From Candidatus Opimibacter iunctus (GTDB taxonomy: Bacteria; Bacteroidota; Bacteroidia; Chitinophagales; Saprospiraceae): a DNA stretch of 64,000 nucleotides. A program made the position numbers and the translations under genes. The stretch spans positions 186,001 through 250,000 of the forward strand of contig JADJVH010000002.1 of the NCBI GenBank assembly GCA_016716665.1, written 5' to 3'. Below are positions 18,320-27,087 of the stretch, in pieces. Position 1 is the stretch's first letter, and every line of letters begins with the position of its first letter. The notes below the pieces were generated by a model that did not search any database, was not told the origin of the DNA, and saw nothing but the letters and a program-made list of their open reading frames with translations.

Positions 18320-20515
18320 TTAGTTGGCTATGTCTGACAGGAACTTGATCCTCACCAATTGGATTTCTTCCACAGTGATATCGTCATCCTTGAGGGCATG
18401 ATAGGCATCATTGAATGAATCTGATGATGCGTTCATAAAATAGGAATAGATATCTTCCTGGATACTTTCATCTACGGTGTCGAGGCAGTATTGAATATCG
18501 AGCTTGGTTCCGCTGCTGACGATGATATCCAGTTCTTCCATGAGTTCGTCCCAGCCCAGATTGTTGGTGCGCTGGATATCTTCCAATGGCATCTTCCGAT
18601 CGATCGACTGGATGATCTGGACTTTGGTGCGCGATTTATTGGCGACCTGGCGAACGACCATATCACTTGGCCTTTCGATTTCATTTTCCTCGACATATTT
18701 CTTGATCAGCTCGACAAAGGTCTTTCCGTATTTCTGGGCTTTACCCATAGATACTCCGCTGATACCGGCCAGTTCTTCCATATTGACCGGGTAGTGTGTG
18801 GCCATTTCATGCAACGACACATCCTGGAAGACCGCCCAGGTAGGCACGCCTTTCTTCTTGGCTTCTTTTCTACGCAGGTCTTCGAGTTGAGCTACGAGGG
18901 CTTCGTCAAGTGCAACCATTTTGGCAGGAGCTTCATCTGAGGCATGTTTTTCATCAGAAAAATCCCTGTTGAGCGGTATCTTAAAACTCTTTGGTTTCTT
19001 GATATAGGCCTTGCCCTGTGCAGTCACCTTGAGCACTCCGTAATTCTCTATTTCTTTTTCGAGCAATCCGGCCAGTAATGCCTGTCTCAGGATGCTGTAC
19101 CAGAATACTTCCCCTTTTTCAATTCCGGAGGCATATCCTTCCAGCTTGCTAAACTCATACTCATTCATCTCCTTGCTGGACTTGCCCATCAGGAAATCAA
19201 CAATGACCTTGGTGGAATAACCCTCCTTGAGTTTCATGACCACTTCAAGCGCGGTCTTGACTTCATTCTTGACTTCGTGTTTTTCTTTTGGATAACGGCA
19301 GTTGTCACAATTGCCATCACAGTTGCTGTCATCATATTCCTCGCCGAAATAATGCAGAAGGAATTTACGCCGGCATCCACTGGTCTCTGCATAAGCGACT
19401 ACTTCCTCCAATAACTGTCCACCCATCTCACGCTCAGCCACAGGTTTGTCCCTTAGAAATTTCTCCAGTTTATAGATATCCTTCGGGGCATAGAATGAAT
19501 AGCATGAACCTTCGAGCCCATCCCGTCCGCCTCGTCCGGTTTCCTGGTAATAGTTTTCAATGCTCTTGGGAATGTCATAGTGTATGACTACACGGACATC
19601 CGGTTTGTCAATACCCATTCCAAAGGCAATCGTGGCACAGATGACCTTCACTTCTTCACTCAGGAAGGAGTCTTGTACATGAGCCCTTGATTTAGCGTCC
19701 ATTCCAGCATGATAGGGAGCCGCGCTTATACCGTTGAGGTTGAGCATCTCTGCCAGTTCTTCAGTCGTCTTCCTGGCCTGCACATAGATGATCGCTGACG
19801 GACCGCCTTTTCCTTTCAGGATCTGGAGGATTTCTTTGATCGTCTGATCTTTTCCAAGTTTGGGGCGCACCTCGTAATAGAGGTTTGGCCGGTTGAAGCT
19901 GGAGATAAACTTGCGTTCATTCTTCATCTCCAGGCTCTTTACGATATCCGTCTGCACCTTAGGTGTAGCTGTAGCTGTAAGTGCGATCACCGGAATGTTC
20001 TCGCCTATGCGCTCGATCATCGAACGGATATTGCGGTATTCGGGACGGAAGTCATGTCCCCATTCGGATATACAGTGCGCCTCATCAACGGCGACAAAGG
20101 ACACATTCGTGTTTCTGAAAAATTCGAGGTTTTCTTCCTTGGTCAGGGTCTCAGGGGCCACATACAATAACTTGGTCGCGCCGCTGGCTATATCTTCTTT
20201 AACCTGTGCTATTTCTTTACGGCCCAGGGATGAATTGAGAAAGTGCGCTATGACATCTCCTTCACTATATCCGCGGATGGCATCTACCTGGTTTTTCATC
20301 AGGGCTATCAATGGCGAAATGATGATAGCGGTTCCTTCCATCATCAGCGCCGGCAATTGATAGCAGAGCGATTTTCCTCCACCTGTCGGCATGATCACAA
20401 GGCAATCCCTGCCTTCCATGACGGTTTCAATGATCGCTTCCTGATCCCCCTTAAACTGACCAAATCCAAAATACTCACGTAAGGCTTCCTGGAGATCAAC
20501 TACATGCTCACTCAT
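18320..20515 (-). CDS. recQ: ATP-dependent DNA helicase RecQ
   Basis: Superfamily 2 3'-5' DNA helicase of 731 residues for recombination and fork repair. Walker A is MPTGGGKS (Lys48) and the DEAH box is at 144-147, followed by the RecQ aromatic-rich loop region (SEWGHDFRPEY). Motif VI is in YYQETGRGGRDGLEGSC. The RQC zinc site is CRRKFLLHYFGE plus NCDGNCDNC. An HRDC-like domain follows (about residues 545-620), and then a further roughly 110-residue winged-helix-like tail ending in VRIKFLSDIAN. All core domains are intact. The gene is monocistronic on the minus strand with a 263-nt AT-rich gap upstream. Confidence 0.96.
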   Translation of the reverse strand: MSEHVVDLQEALREYFGFGQFKGDQEAIIETVMEGRDCLVIMPTGGGKSLCYQLPALMMEGTAIIISPLIALMKNQVDAIRGYSEGDVIAHFLNSSLGRKEIAQVKEDIASGATKLLYVAPETLTKEENLEFFRNTNVSFVAVDEAHCISEWGHDFRPEYRNIRSMIERIGENIPVIALTATATPKVQTDIVKSLEMKNERKFISSFNRPNLYYEVRPKLGKDQTIKEILQILKGKGGPSAIIYVQARKTTEELAEMLNLNGISAAPYHAGMDAKSRAHVQDSFLSEEVKVICATIAFGMGIDKPDVRVVIHYDIPKSIENYYQETGRGGRDGLEGSCYSFYAPKDIYKLEKFLRDKPVAEREMGGQLLEEVVAYAETSGCRRKFLLHYFGEEYDDSNCDGNCDNCRYPKEKHEVKNEVKTALEVVMKLKEGYSTKVIVDFLMGKSSKEMNEYEFSKLEGYASGIEKGEVFWYSILRQALLAGLLEKEIENYGVLKVTAQGKAYIKKPKSFKIPLNRDFSDEKHASDEAPAKMVALDEALVAQLEDLRRKEAKKKGVPTWAVFQDVSLHEMATHYPVNMEELAGISGVSMGKAQKYGKTFVELIKKYVEENEIERPSDMVVRQVANKSRTKVQIIQSIDRKMPLEDIQRTNNLGWDELMEELDIIVSSGTKLDIQYCLDTVDESIQEDIYSYFMNASSDSFNDAYHALKDDDITVEEIQLVRIKFLSDIAN

Positions 20516-20778
20516 CGCTTGTGCTATTTTTTCTAAATATACTAAAAAGAAAACACCACAGGCTATATCACCTTATGGGTTTAAATCAAATTACTGCCTT
20601 GAAAAAGTGTAAAGGTGGAGCGATATCTATCTGTTTAATCCGGAGGCGGAGCGCATTACTTTATCAGCATATACGTCCATCCATCCTTTCCAAATATACA
20701 ATTAATTTCTGATCGACAGATATATCATTTGACGCATGCCAAAGAAAAAATACCTGTATAGGAGGTAAGGAGATAAAA

Positions 20779-21279
20779 TTATTTGGCGGAGAGTTCCTTG
20801 ATGATCTTTTCGAGCTCATATTCATCCCCCGGTGTATACCCTTCATGCTGGTAGAGCACATTGCCTTCCGCATCCACCACAAAGGTCTGTGGGATCGGTT
20901 GGAAATTGAGGGCTTGCTGCAATTCCTGCTTTGAGTCTACAAGGACGTCAAACTCCCAGCTCTTTTCTTCGATCAGGGGCTTGACCTGGGTCAGTGCCCT
21001 TGCATTGTCGATCGTGATGGCGACCAACCTCACACCATAGGCTTCCACCCAATCCGGGTACAATTCGCCAATGGCATCCAGTTCCCTCTTGCATGGGGAG
21101 CACCAGGTCGCCCAGAAGCTGATGACCGTGATTTTGCTGTTTTTAACGTATTCCAGGATTTTAACCGGTTTACCCTGCAGGTCCGTGATGGTGATATCAG
21201 GCAACTTTTTTGAGGTGTTGTCAGGTGTAAAACCGAAGAATAATGTTGCTAAAAGGATGAAAATCAGCGCTTTTTTCAC
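20779..21279 (-). CDS. TlpA-like thiol-disulfide oxidoreductase, exported
   Basis: Thioredoxin-fold protein of 166 residues with signal peptide (KKALIFILLATLFFGF) and active site WCSPC (Cys60, Cys63), followed by the cis-Pro region FQPIPQTFVVDAEGN. It is expected to act in the periplasm on disulfides. It appears to start with GTG at 21279, since no ATG with a comparable signal peptide is visible. It is divergent from the DUF6029-like gene and close to an Omp28-like lipoprotein gene with its own CxxC, so these neighbours may share a redox or export role; that is inference from context. Confidence 0.9.
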   Translation of the reverse strand: MKKALIFILLATLFFGFTPDNTSKKLPDITITDLQGKPVKILEYVKNSKITVISFWATWCSPCKRELDAIGELYPDWVEAYGVRLVAITIDNARALTQVKPLIEEKSWEFDVLVDSKQELQQALNFQPIPQTFVVDAEGNVLYQHEGYTPGDEYELEKIIKELSAK

Positions 21280-21352
21280 GTTTGTTGAATTTATGCAGAG
21301 AGTGAATCTTAACGTAAGGTAAAGAAATGGCCTCGACCTTCACTCAAATATC

Positions 21353-21360
21353 TATTTTTG
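21353..21360 (+). promoter_or_regulatory. Candidate -7 box for the DUF6029-like gene
   Basis: TATTTTTG fits TAnnTTTG and lies 57 nt before the ATG at 21418, in the 138-nt divergent gap with the TlpA-like gene. No convincing -33 element was seen. Confidence 0.4.
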
Positions 21361-21417
21361 GAACCAATTGATTCCCCGATTCCTGACGATTTAACGAATC
21401 ATTAATCTTATAGGGTT

Positions 21418-23076
21418 ATGGCCAAATACAGGATTCTTATCCTTCTTATATGTTCATCGTATTCATTTCTGGTGTCTGCCCAGGAGCAGTTGAGCCTTTC
21501 CGGCAGCCTGGACAACAACACCTATTTTTATATCTACGATGATAAGATCGTTCCCCCCGGTATTCCCCAGTACGAACGCCAGCAGATTGGTTTAGAGACC
21601 TGGTTATCCGTTCGCGCCCAGATTGCCGGTTTTGATTTCGGGATGCGGTATGATATTTTTGAAAACTCAGCCTTACTCAATCCAACCGATTCCTATACTG
21701 CGCAGGGCTTTGGCCGGTGGTTTGCCGGAAAGAAAATAGGTAAGCTCTCCATCCTTGGCGGGCACATTTATGACCAGTTTGGAAGCGGTATCATTTTCAG
21801 GGCCTATGAAGAACGCCCATTATTTATCGATAATGCGCTTGTAGGCCTGAAATTATCCTATGAACTCTCGCCTGACTGGACGATCAAAGGAATTGCCGGC
21901 CGCCAGAAAGATCTTTTTGGCCTGTATTCCTCTGTGCTGACCGGTGCCAATATTGATGGGTTTAAATCCCTGGGAAAAGAAGGAAAGGTCACTATTGCCC
22001 CGGGTTTTGGTATTGTGCACAAAACCCTTGCTGATGAGCAGGTAGAAGCCCTCGCAGGCACGCTGAGCCAATACACTCCCGAAGACTTTATTGATTCAGT
22101 TCCATACAATACCGTAGCGATGTCGTTGTATAATACCCTTTCAGCAGGACGCTTCTCCTGGTATATCGAAGGGGCTTACAAGACCGAAGAAGTGATCTAC
22201 GATAATTACGCTACCAGCACCCTTTGGACAGGTGTGGAATCTGTTGGAAAATTTGTCCTCACGGATGGTTATGTGTTTTATACCACCCTGTCCTATGCCG
22301 GAGGAGGATTAGGAATTTCAGGTCAATACAAACGAACCAGCAATTTCAGTTTCCGGGCTGATCCTTTTGTCACGGGCAACAGGGGAATGATCAACTTTCT
22401 CCCCCCCATGTCCAGGGTCAATACCTACAGGCTGACCTCCAGGTATGCTCCTGCAACACAAGAGCTCGATGAGCAGGCGATACAATTGGATGTGAGGTAT
22501 GCAGTCAGCAAAAACCTGAGCTTCCTTGTCAACTACGCCCACATCACACGTCCTGAAGCTGTGGATCACAATGATATCTATGACGAAGTGTTCACCCAGT
22601 TTACACTCAAGAAACCTAAGAAATGGACGATGATCGGTGGTGTGCAGTTTCAACGCTACGACCAGGAACTCTATCAGGGTAAGGCAGGTGCCCCGATCGT
22701 AAATGCAGTAACACCCTATATCGACTACCTGTACAAATTTGATCACAAGAAATCACTCCGGACTGAGTTTCAGTACATGTCCACTAAGCAGGATTATGGA
22801 AGCTGGCTTTACGGACTTGCAGAGTTTTCAATTTCCCCGCATTGGCTGTTCGAATTGTCTGATATGTACAATGTTGCGCCTACTATTCATGAAGGCGAAA
22901 CCGAAATAAGCGAAAAATTGCATTACCCTACTGCTGGTGTAGTTTATTCAGACGGGGCCACCAGGTACTCGCTGAGGTATGTTAAGCAGGTAGAGGGTGT
23001 AGTTTGTTCAGGGGGTATATGCAGGCTTGAACCAGCCTTCAGCGGAGTAAAGGTGAATATCAGTGCTAATTTTTAA
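21418..23076 (+). CDS. DUF6029-like outer-membrane protein
   Basis: Protein of 552 residues with signal peptide (RILILLICSSYSFLVSAQ). The mature start LSLSGSLDNNTYFYIYDD and later GGHIYDQFGSGIIFRAYEERPLFIDNAL and GIAGRQKDLFG fit the pattern I recall for DUF6029, a Bacteroidota outer-membrane family. Repeated amphipathic strands and a final SGVKVNISANF strand support a barrel. The Omp28-like gene starts 19 nt downstream, so they are likely cotranscribed. Function unknown; the family name rests on memory. Confidence 0.8.
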   Translation: MAKYRILILLICSSYSFLVSAQEQLSLSGSLDNNTYFYIYDDKIVPPGIPQYERQQIGLETWLSVRAQIAGFDFGMRYDIFENSALLNPTDSYTAQGFGRWFAGKKIGKLSILGGHIYDQFGSGIIFRAYEERPLFIDNALVGLKLSYELSPDWTIKGIAGRQKDLFGLYSSVLTGANIDGFKSLGKEGKVTIAPGFGIVHKTLADEQVEALAGTLSQYTPEDFIDSVPYNTVAMSLYNTLSAGRFSWYIEGAYKTEEVIYDNYATSTLWTGVESVGKFVLTDGYVFYTTLSYAGGGLGISGQYKRTSNFSFRADPFVTGNRGMINFLPPMSRVNTYRLTSRYAPATQELDEQAIQLDVRYAVSKNLSFLVNYAHITRPEAVDHNDIYDEVFTQFTLKKPKKWTMIGGVQFQRYDQELYQGKAGAPIVNAVTPYIDYLYKFDHKKSLRTEFQYMSTKQDYGSWLYGLAEFSISPHWLFELSDMYNVAPTIHEGETEISEKLHYPTAGVVYSDGATRYSLRYVKQVEGVVCSGGICRLEPAFSGVKVNISANF

Positions 23077-23095
23077 TCTGACTTAATTGCTGACC

Positions 23096-23428
23096 ATGAT
23101 GTCAAACCTAAATACATCTTCCCATTTATTATCTCTGGTTAAAGGCGGAGCGCTGGCATTAAGCCTCATGTTGACAGGATGCTTCGAACAGCAAAGAGTC
23201 ATTGAGCCATTTGTGCCTTCCGGAAACCGTGTGGTATTGCTCGAAGAGTTTACAGGCAAAGGGTGTACGAATTGCCCAAAAGGTAGCAGGGAGTTGGAGA
23301 ACCTGTTAACGCAGTTTCCAAATAACCTGGTGGCGGTATCACTGCATGCAGGGTTTTTTTGCCGATCCAGTCCAATTTCCTGTAGGCGTATACGATTTAC
23401 GTACAGACGAAGGGGAATATCTGATTAA
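23096..23428 (+). CDS. Omp28-like lipoprotein, N-terminal fragment (frameshifted)
   Basis: First part of an Omp28-related lipoprotein. The ATG at 23096 gives a lipoprotein signal (ALALSLMLTGC, lipobox Cys29), then VVLLEEFTGKGCTNCPKGS, the Omp28/thioredoxin-like segment with a CxxC. Homology ends at SLHAGFF; after a T7 run at 23344-23350 the frame reads into unrelated CRSSPISCRR sequence and stops. With six Ts the frame would continue as HAGFFADPVQFPVG into the downstream fragment. The complete protein would be about 283 residues. The gene follows the DUF6029-like gene closely. Confidence 0.8.
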   Translation: MMSNLNTSSHLLSLVKGGALALSLMLTGCFEQQRVIEPFVPSGNRVVLLEEFTGKGCTNCPKGSRELENLLTQFPNNLVAVSLHAGFFCRSSPISCRRIRFTYRRRGISD

Positions 23429-23948
23429 TTACCTTTCTCAGCCAATCGGATATCCTTCGGGGGTGGTCAACAGGACCCCTGTCAGTGGGCATATGCAACA
23501 GGGACTTAATCAATGGGCCTCTTCCATCACTTCCGCTATCCAGGTTCCACCAGGTATAGAGATTGGTATTGTCCGGACCTATGATGTCAATACGAGGCAA
23601 CTCGTGGTCACGATTAATGGTATTGGTAAGAAAGACCTTGCAGGGGAGATACGGCTCTCCGTCATGATCACGGAGAGCGGCATTGTTGATGCTCAAAATG
23701 ACCTTGAAGCAGGCGGCATCGTCGATGATTATGTTCATAAGCACGTCCTCAGGGATATGCTGACGCCCGCTGCCGGGGCAACTGTACTCAATTCTATCAG
23801 CACAGGACAGACCTTTAGCGAGACGTATTCTACGACCATTGATGCCGGCTGGGCGGCAGAACACATGGAAATCATCGCATTTGTTTCCCTCGTCAATGGA
23901 AATGATATTCCTGTGGTGCAGGCTGCGTCTGCCCATCTGATGGAATAG
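23346..23948 (+). CDS. Omp28-like lipoprotein, C-terminal fragment (frameshifted)
   Basis: Continuation of the Omp28-like gene in the next frame: FADPVQFPVGVYDLRTDEG, then YPSGVVNRTPVSG and a beta-sandwich region ending HLME. The ATG at 23346 is fortuitous, being inside the overlap with the first fragment, so this is not an independent gene. The only defect is one extra T in the T7 run. Either the read is wrong by one base or the gene is broken in this strain. Confidence 0.75.
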   Translation: MQGFFADPVQFPVGVYDLRTDEGEYLINYLSQPIGYPSGVVNRTPVSGHMQQGLNQWASSITSAIQVPPGIEIGIVRTYDVNTRQLVVTINGIGKKDLAGEIRLSVMITESGIVDAQNDLEAGGIVDDYVHKHVLRDMLTPAAGATVLNSISTGQTFSETYSTTIDAGWAAEHMEIIAFVSLVNGNDIPVVQAASAHLME

Positions 23949-23970
23949 ATCAGGATCACAAGGCTCAAAT

Positions 23971-24075
23971 TAAGGGCGCCTCTAATAACCTCTTTGTGGC
24001 AAAATGTCAAGATTGATGATCCATACATTATGGAAATTAAACTCTGTCATTTGATAGTTATTAGAAGCGCCCTTA
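23971..24075. mobile_element. MITE-like element with 19-bp terminal inverted repeats
   Basis: The left end TAAGGGCGCCTCTAATAAC (23971-23989) and right end GTTATTAGAAGCGCCCTTA (24057-24075) are inverted repeats with one mismatch in 19, enclosing 67 nt with no ORF. The ends begin and finish with TA. The element lies between the Omp28-like gene and pheT, and its right end stops 4 nt before a candidate pheT -7 box. Confidence 0.6.
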
Positions 24076-24079
24076 ACCC

Positions 24080-24087
24080 TATCTTTG
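24080..24087 (+). promoter_or_regulatory. Candidate -7 box upstream of pheT
   Basis: TATCTTTG matches TAnnTTTG and lies 57 nt before the pheT ATG. A TTTG lies at 24050-24053 inside the adjacent MITE-like element, but the 26-nt gap is longer than usual for a -33 box. Confidence 0.5.
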
Positions 24088-24143
24088 ACGCCCTGAACTG
24101 AAGCTTTTGGTTCAGGTCTATACAATCGTAAAGAGAACTAAAC

Positions 24144-26588
24144 ATGACGGTTTCCCTGCTGTGGCTAAATGATTATCTCAAGATCAGCCTTACTCCCGAA
24201 CAGGTCAGTGAGGCATTGACTTCACTCGGCCTTGAAGTTGAGAAAATGGAAACATGGGAATCCATCAAGGGTGGATTGAAAGGCATAGTCGCCGGGAAGG
24301 TCCTCACCTGTGTTAAGCATCCTGATGCTGACCGATTGTCAGTGACTACCGTGGATGTCGGAGGTGAAAATCCATCTACCATCGTTTGCGGTGCAAATAA
24401 TATTGCTGCAGGACAAACCGTATGGGTCGCCTTGCCGGACACTGAGTTGTATGATGCTACCGGTAAGCCATGGACCATCAAGGTGTCAAAAATCAGAGGC
24501 CAGCGCAGTGAAGGGATGATATGTGCAGAAGATGAATTGGGCCTGGGCACCAGCCATGATGGTATCATGATTCTGCCGGACAGTATCGCTGCAGGTACAA
24601 AAGCCAGTGAATACTATCAATTAGTCTCAGATATCCTTTTTGAGATCGGATTGACGCCAAACCGTTCTGATGCTACGTCGGTATTAGGTGTTGCCTCTGA
24701 TCTTGCAGCTTTTCTGAGTGTGCAGTCAGATACCTTTCATCCTGTGACCTGGCCTGCCATTCCCGAGATAGCCAGGCCTGCCGTAGCCAGGCCATTCAAA
24801 GTGACTGTCAAAAATGCTGAAGCATGTCCAAGGTATTCAGGGGTTTTGATTTCAGGGATTACCATAGGTCCATCACCTGATTGGATCAAACAACGCCTCC
24901 AGGCGATCGGTGTCAAGTCGATCAACAACATCGTCGACATCACCAATTTCATATTGCATGAGATGGGTCAGCCGCTACATGCCTTTGATGCTGATAAAAT
25001 CACCGGACAGGAAATCATCGTCGATACAAAACCTGCGGGAACCCCTTTCCTGGCGCTTGACAACCATTCCTATACACTGCATGCCGAAGACCTCATGATC
25101 TGTGATGGTCAAGGAGCACCCATGTGTATTGGTGGTGTATATGGTGGCCTGCATTCAGGCGTATCTGAAAGTACTACCACCATCTTTCTTGAATCAGCAC
25201 ACTTCAACGCAGGATCCGTCAGGCGCTCAAGTATGCGGCACAACCTGAGGACCGAAGCCGCAAGAAGATTCGAAAAGGGATCAGATCCGAATATCACCCT
25301 CAAGGCACTTGCCAGGGCTGTTGATTTGATTTCGTCACTGGCTGGAGGAGAAGTTGCTTCTGAAGTTTTTGACTTATATCCCCAACCGGTCCTTCCGGCA
25401 AAAATCAGTTTGACTTTAAAAACGCTTTCTGCAAAAACAGGAGTGGATTTTCAGGCAGCTCAGGTTGAAAAAGTACTGGATGCCTTGCAAATGCCTTTTG
25501 AAAAGAAGGATGGACAAGGATGGACGGTTGCCGTGCCTACCAACAAAGCTGATGTGCTCCGCGAAATAGATGTCATTGAAGAAGTGCTCAGGGTCTATGG
25601 CTTTGCCAATGTCCCTTTGCCTTCCAGGATGCATACCTCTATCGCTATTGAACCAAGGTACAATCCGCACAAACTCAGAAGGCTTATTGGAAATTTCCTG
25701 GCATCCAAGGGTTTCCTGGAAGCGATGAACATGTCCCTGACGCAACCGTCATATTACAATAACATAGCCTGGACGGATAACCGCCAATGGGTAACGATCC
25801 ATAATACGTCTAATGAATCGCTCAACCTGCTCAGGCCGGAGATGCTGATCCCGACATTGGAGACCGTAAAGCGCAATGTCAACCGCAAGCAGGAGGACCT
25901 GCGCCTGTTTGAATTTGGTAAATCATATGGACAGGCGAGAGAATTGCCCCATGAAACTGAGCATCTGGTGGTCACCATGACCGGCCAGCAACATCCTTCC
26001 GGTTGGCAGACAGGCACTGCCAGGGAGATTGACTTTTTTTCCATCAAGGCCCTGATCCATTCACTTTTACTGAGATTAGGGATCAAGAGTTGGCAGACCG
26101 GATCGTTGGTTGATGCAGATGGGTTAGCTTATGGTTTCAGCTATAGTGTTGGTCCAGTCCAGTTTCTAAGGTTTGGCAAAGTATCCGGGGAGTTGTGCAA
26201 CCGCTTTGATATCCGCCAGGATGTATTTTTTGCTGATTTCCTGGTAGAGCCACTTATCGCCCTTGCCAGCCGTTCGATCACCCTTTATGAGGAGCTCAAC
26301 CGATTCCCTGCAGTGGTAAGGGATCTCGCTGTCGTCATCGACGATCAAGTCACCTACGAGGCTATCCGACAGGTCGCTATTGAAGCTTCCGGGTCTATAC
26401 TTACCAATCTTGAGGTATTTGATATCTACAAGAATGCTGACCACCTCGGTGAGGGCAAGATGAGTATGGCGTTGCGTTTTACCATTGAAAACAAAGAAGC
26501 CACCCTGGCCGATAAGGAGATCGAACAGTGGTTTAACAAGGTACAGAAGGCGCTGGTCGCCGGGGTTAAGGCGGAGATCAGGAAGTAA
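24144..26588 (+). CDS. pheT: Phenylalanine-tRNA ligase beta subunit
   Basis: Protein of 814 residues, the usual length for the long bacterial PheT, which with PheS charges tRNA-Phe. An N-terminal tRNA-binding (EMAP-like) domain is seen at about 40-150 (VAGKVLTCVKHPDADRLSV, ICAEDELGLG). The B3/B4 editing domain covers about 210-380 (NIVDITNFILHEMGQPLHAFDADKI) and the B5 domain about 400-475. The synthetase-like core and a C-terminal ferredoxin-fold anticodon-binding domain follow (FPAVVRDLAVVID, LRFTIENKEATL). pheS is not adjacent within this window. The next gene starts 184 nt downstream. Confidence 0.97.
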   Translation: MTVSLLWLNDYLKISLTPEQVSEALTSLGLEVEKMETWESIKGGLKGIVAGKVLTCVKHPDADRLSVTTVDVGGENPSTIVCGANNIAAGQTVWVALPDTELYDATGKPWTIKVSKIRGQRSEGMICAEDELGLGTSHDGIMILPDSIAAGTKASEYYQLVSDILFEIGLTPNRSDATSVLGVASDLAAFLSVQSDTFHPVTWPAIPEIARPAVARPFKVTVKNAEACPRYSGVLISGITIGPSPDWIKQRLQAIGVKSINNIVDITNFILHEMGQPLHAFDADKITGQEIIVDTKPAGTPFLALDNHSYTLHAEDLMICDGQGAPMCIGGVYGGLHSGVSESTTTIFLESAHFNAGSVRRSSMRHNLRTEAARRFEKGSDPNITLKALARAVDLISSLAGGEVASEVFDLYPQPVLPAKISLTLKTLSAKTGVDFQAAQVEKVLDALQMPFEKKDGQGWTVAVPTNKADVLREIDVIEEVLRVYGFANVPLPSRMHTSIAIEPRYNPHKLRRLIGNFLASKGFLEAMNMSLTQPSYYNNIAWTDNRQWVTIHNTSNESLNLLRPEMLIPTLETVKRNVNRKQEDLRLFEFGKSYGQARELPHETEHLVVTMTGQQHPSGWQTGTAREIDFFSIKALIHSLLLRLGIKSWQTGSLVDADGLAYGFSYSVGPVQFLRFGKVSGELCNRFDIRQDVFFADFLVEPLIALASRSITLYEELNRFPAVVRDLAVVIDDQVTYEAIRQVAIEASGSILTNLEVFDIYKNADHLGEGKMSMALRFTIENKEATLADKEIEQWFNKVQKALVAGVKAEIRK

Positions 26589-26627
26589 TTACCCTTATTG
26601 CCCCCTGGCCCCCTAAAGGGGGTAAAA
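26589..26627. repeat. CCCCCTAAAGGGGG hairpin repeat after pheT
   Basis: CCCCC (26609-26613) pairs with GGGGG (26618-26622) around TAAA and is flanked by TTACCC/GGGTAA. Run-on A residues follow on the plus strand, so it does not look like a plus-strand terminator. A related CCCCCAAAGGGGG copy with tandem repeats lies after atpG at 49024-49095. Confidence 0.55.
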
Positions 26628-26698
26628 AAATCTACCATGTTGCCTCTTAAGCCTCTTAAGCCCCTTCTGGCTTTTCCGCCATTCCGCCCTTTGGCCTA

Positions 26699-26725
26699 AA
26701 AATCAATGTGGTACACATTGATTTT
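26699..26725. promoter_or_regulatory. 12-bp perfect dyad upstream of the coiled-coil/zapA genes
   Basis: AAAATCAATGTG (26699-26710) and CACATTGATTTT (26714-26725) form a perfect inverted repeat around GTA, 48 nt before the next start codon. It lies just upstream of promoter-like TATCTTTT (26736) and TACTTTCG (26747). It could be an operator; as a terminator it lacks a long T-run. Confidence 0.45.
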
Positions 26726-26772
26726 AAACAATATCTATCTTTTTCCTACTTTCGCGTTATATTTATCGAACG

Positions 26773-27084
26773 ATGTATCATCCCAACGAGTTAATACAGG
26801 ATATACAGGAAAGACTGGACCGCATGGTCCGGGACTACCGTGATATTGTTGAAAAGAACAAAAAACTAGAAACTGAAAATAAAGTATTGGCCCATAGCCT
26901 GGAAGAGGCATTAAAACAACAGGAAACGCTTAGTAAAAGACTGGACACCGTAAGCCAGGAAACTTTGAGAGACACAAAAGGACTTGATCACTGGAAGACA
27001 GAAACCCGGAAGGAAATCAGGGGGATCATGAAGGAAGTGGAAAAATGTATTCCGCAGGTTGAATCCTTATTGGAGAATAAATAA
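26773..27084 (+). CDS. Short coiled-coil protein upstream of zapA (ZapB-like?)
   Basis: Small cytoplasmic protein of 103 residues that is almost entirely heptad-like coiled coil (IQERLDRMVRDYRDIVEKNKKLETENKVLAHSLEEALKQQETL), with no signal peptide or membrane segment. It starts 3 nt before zapA, so the two are presumably coexpressed. Size, coiled-coil character and position suggest a divisome-associated partner of ZapA comparable to ZapB, but no family-specific signature is visible and this remains inference. Confidence 0.75.
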   Translation: MYHPNELIQDIQERLDRMVRDYRDIVEKNKKLETENKVLAHSLEEALKQQETLSKRLDTVSQETLRDTKGLDHWKTETRKEIRGIMKEVEKCIPQVESLLENK

Positions 27085-27087
27085 TAT

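Noticed and set aside
18491..18940. 149-codon open frame on the plus strand
   Set aside because: Antisense to the conserved HRDC and tail region of recQ; no recognisable protein features.
23397..23936. 179-codon open frame on the minus strand
   Set aside because: Antisense to the Omp28-like C-terminal part, whose homology is clear.
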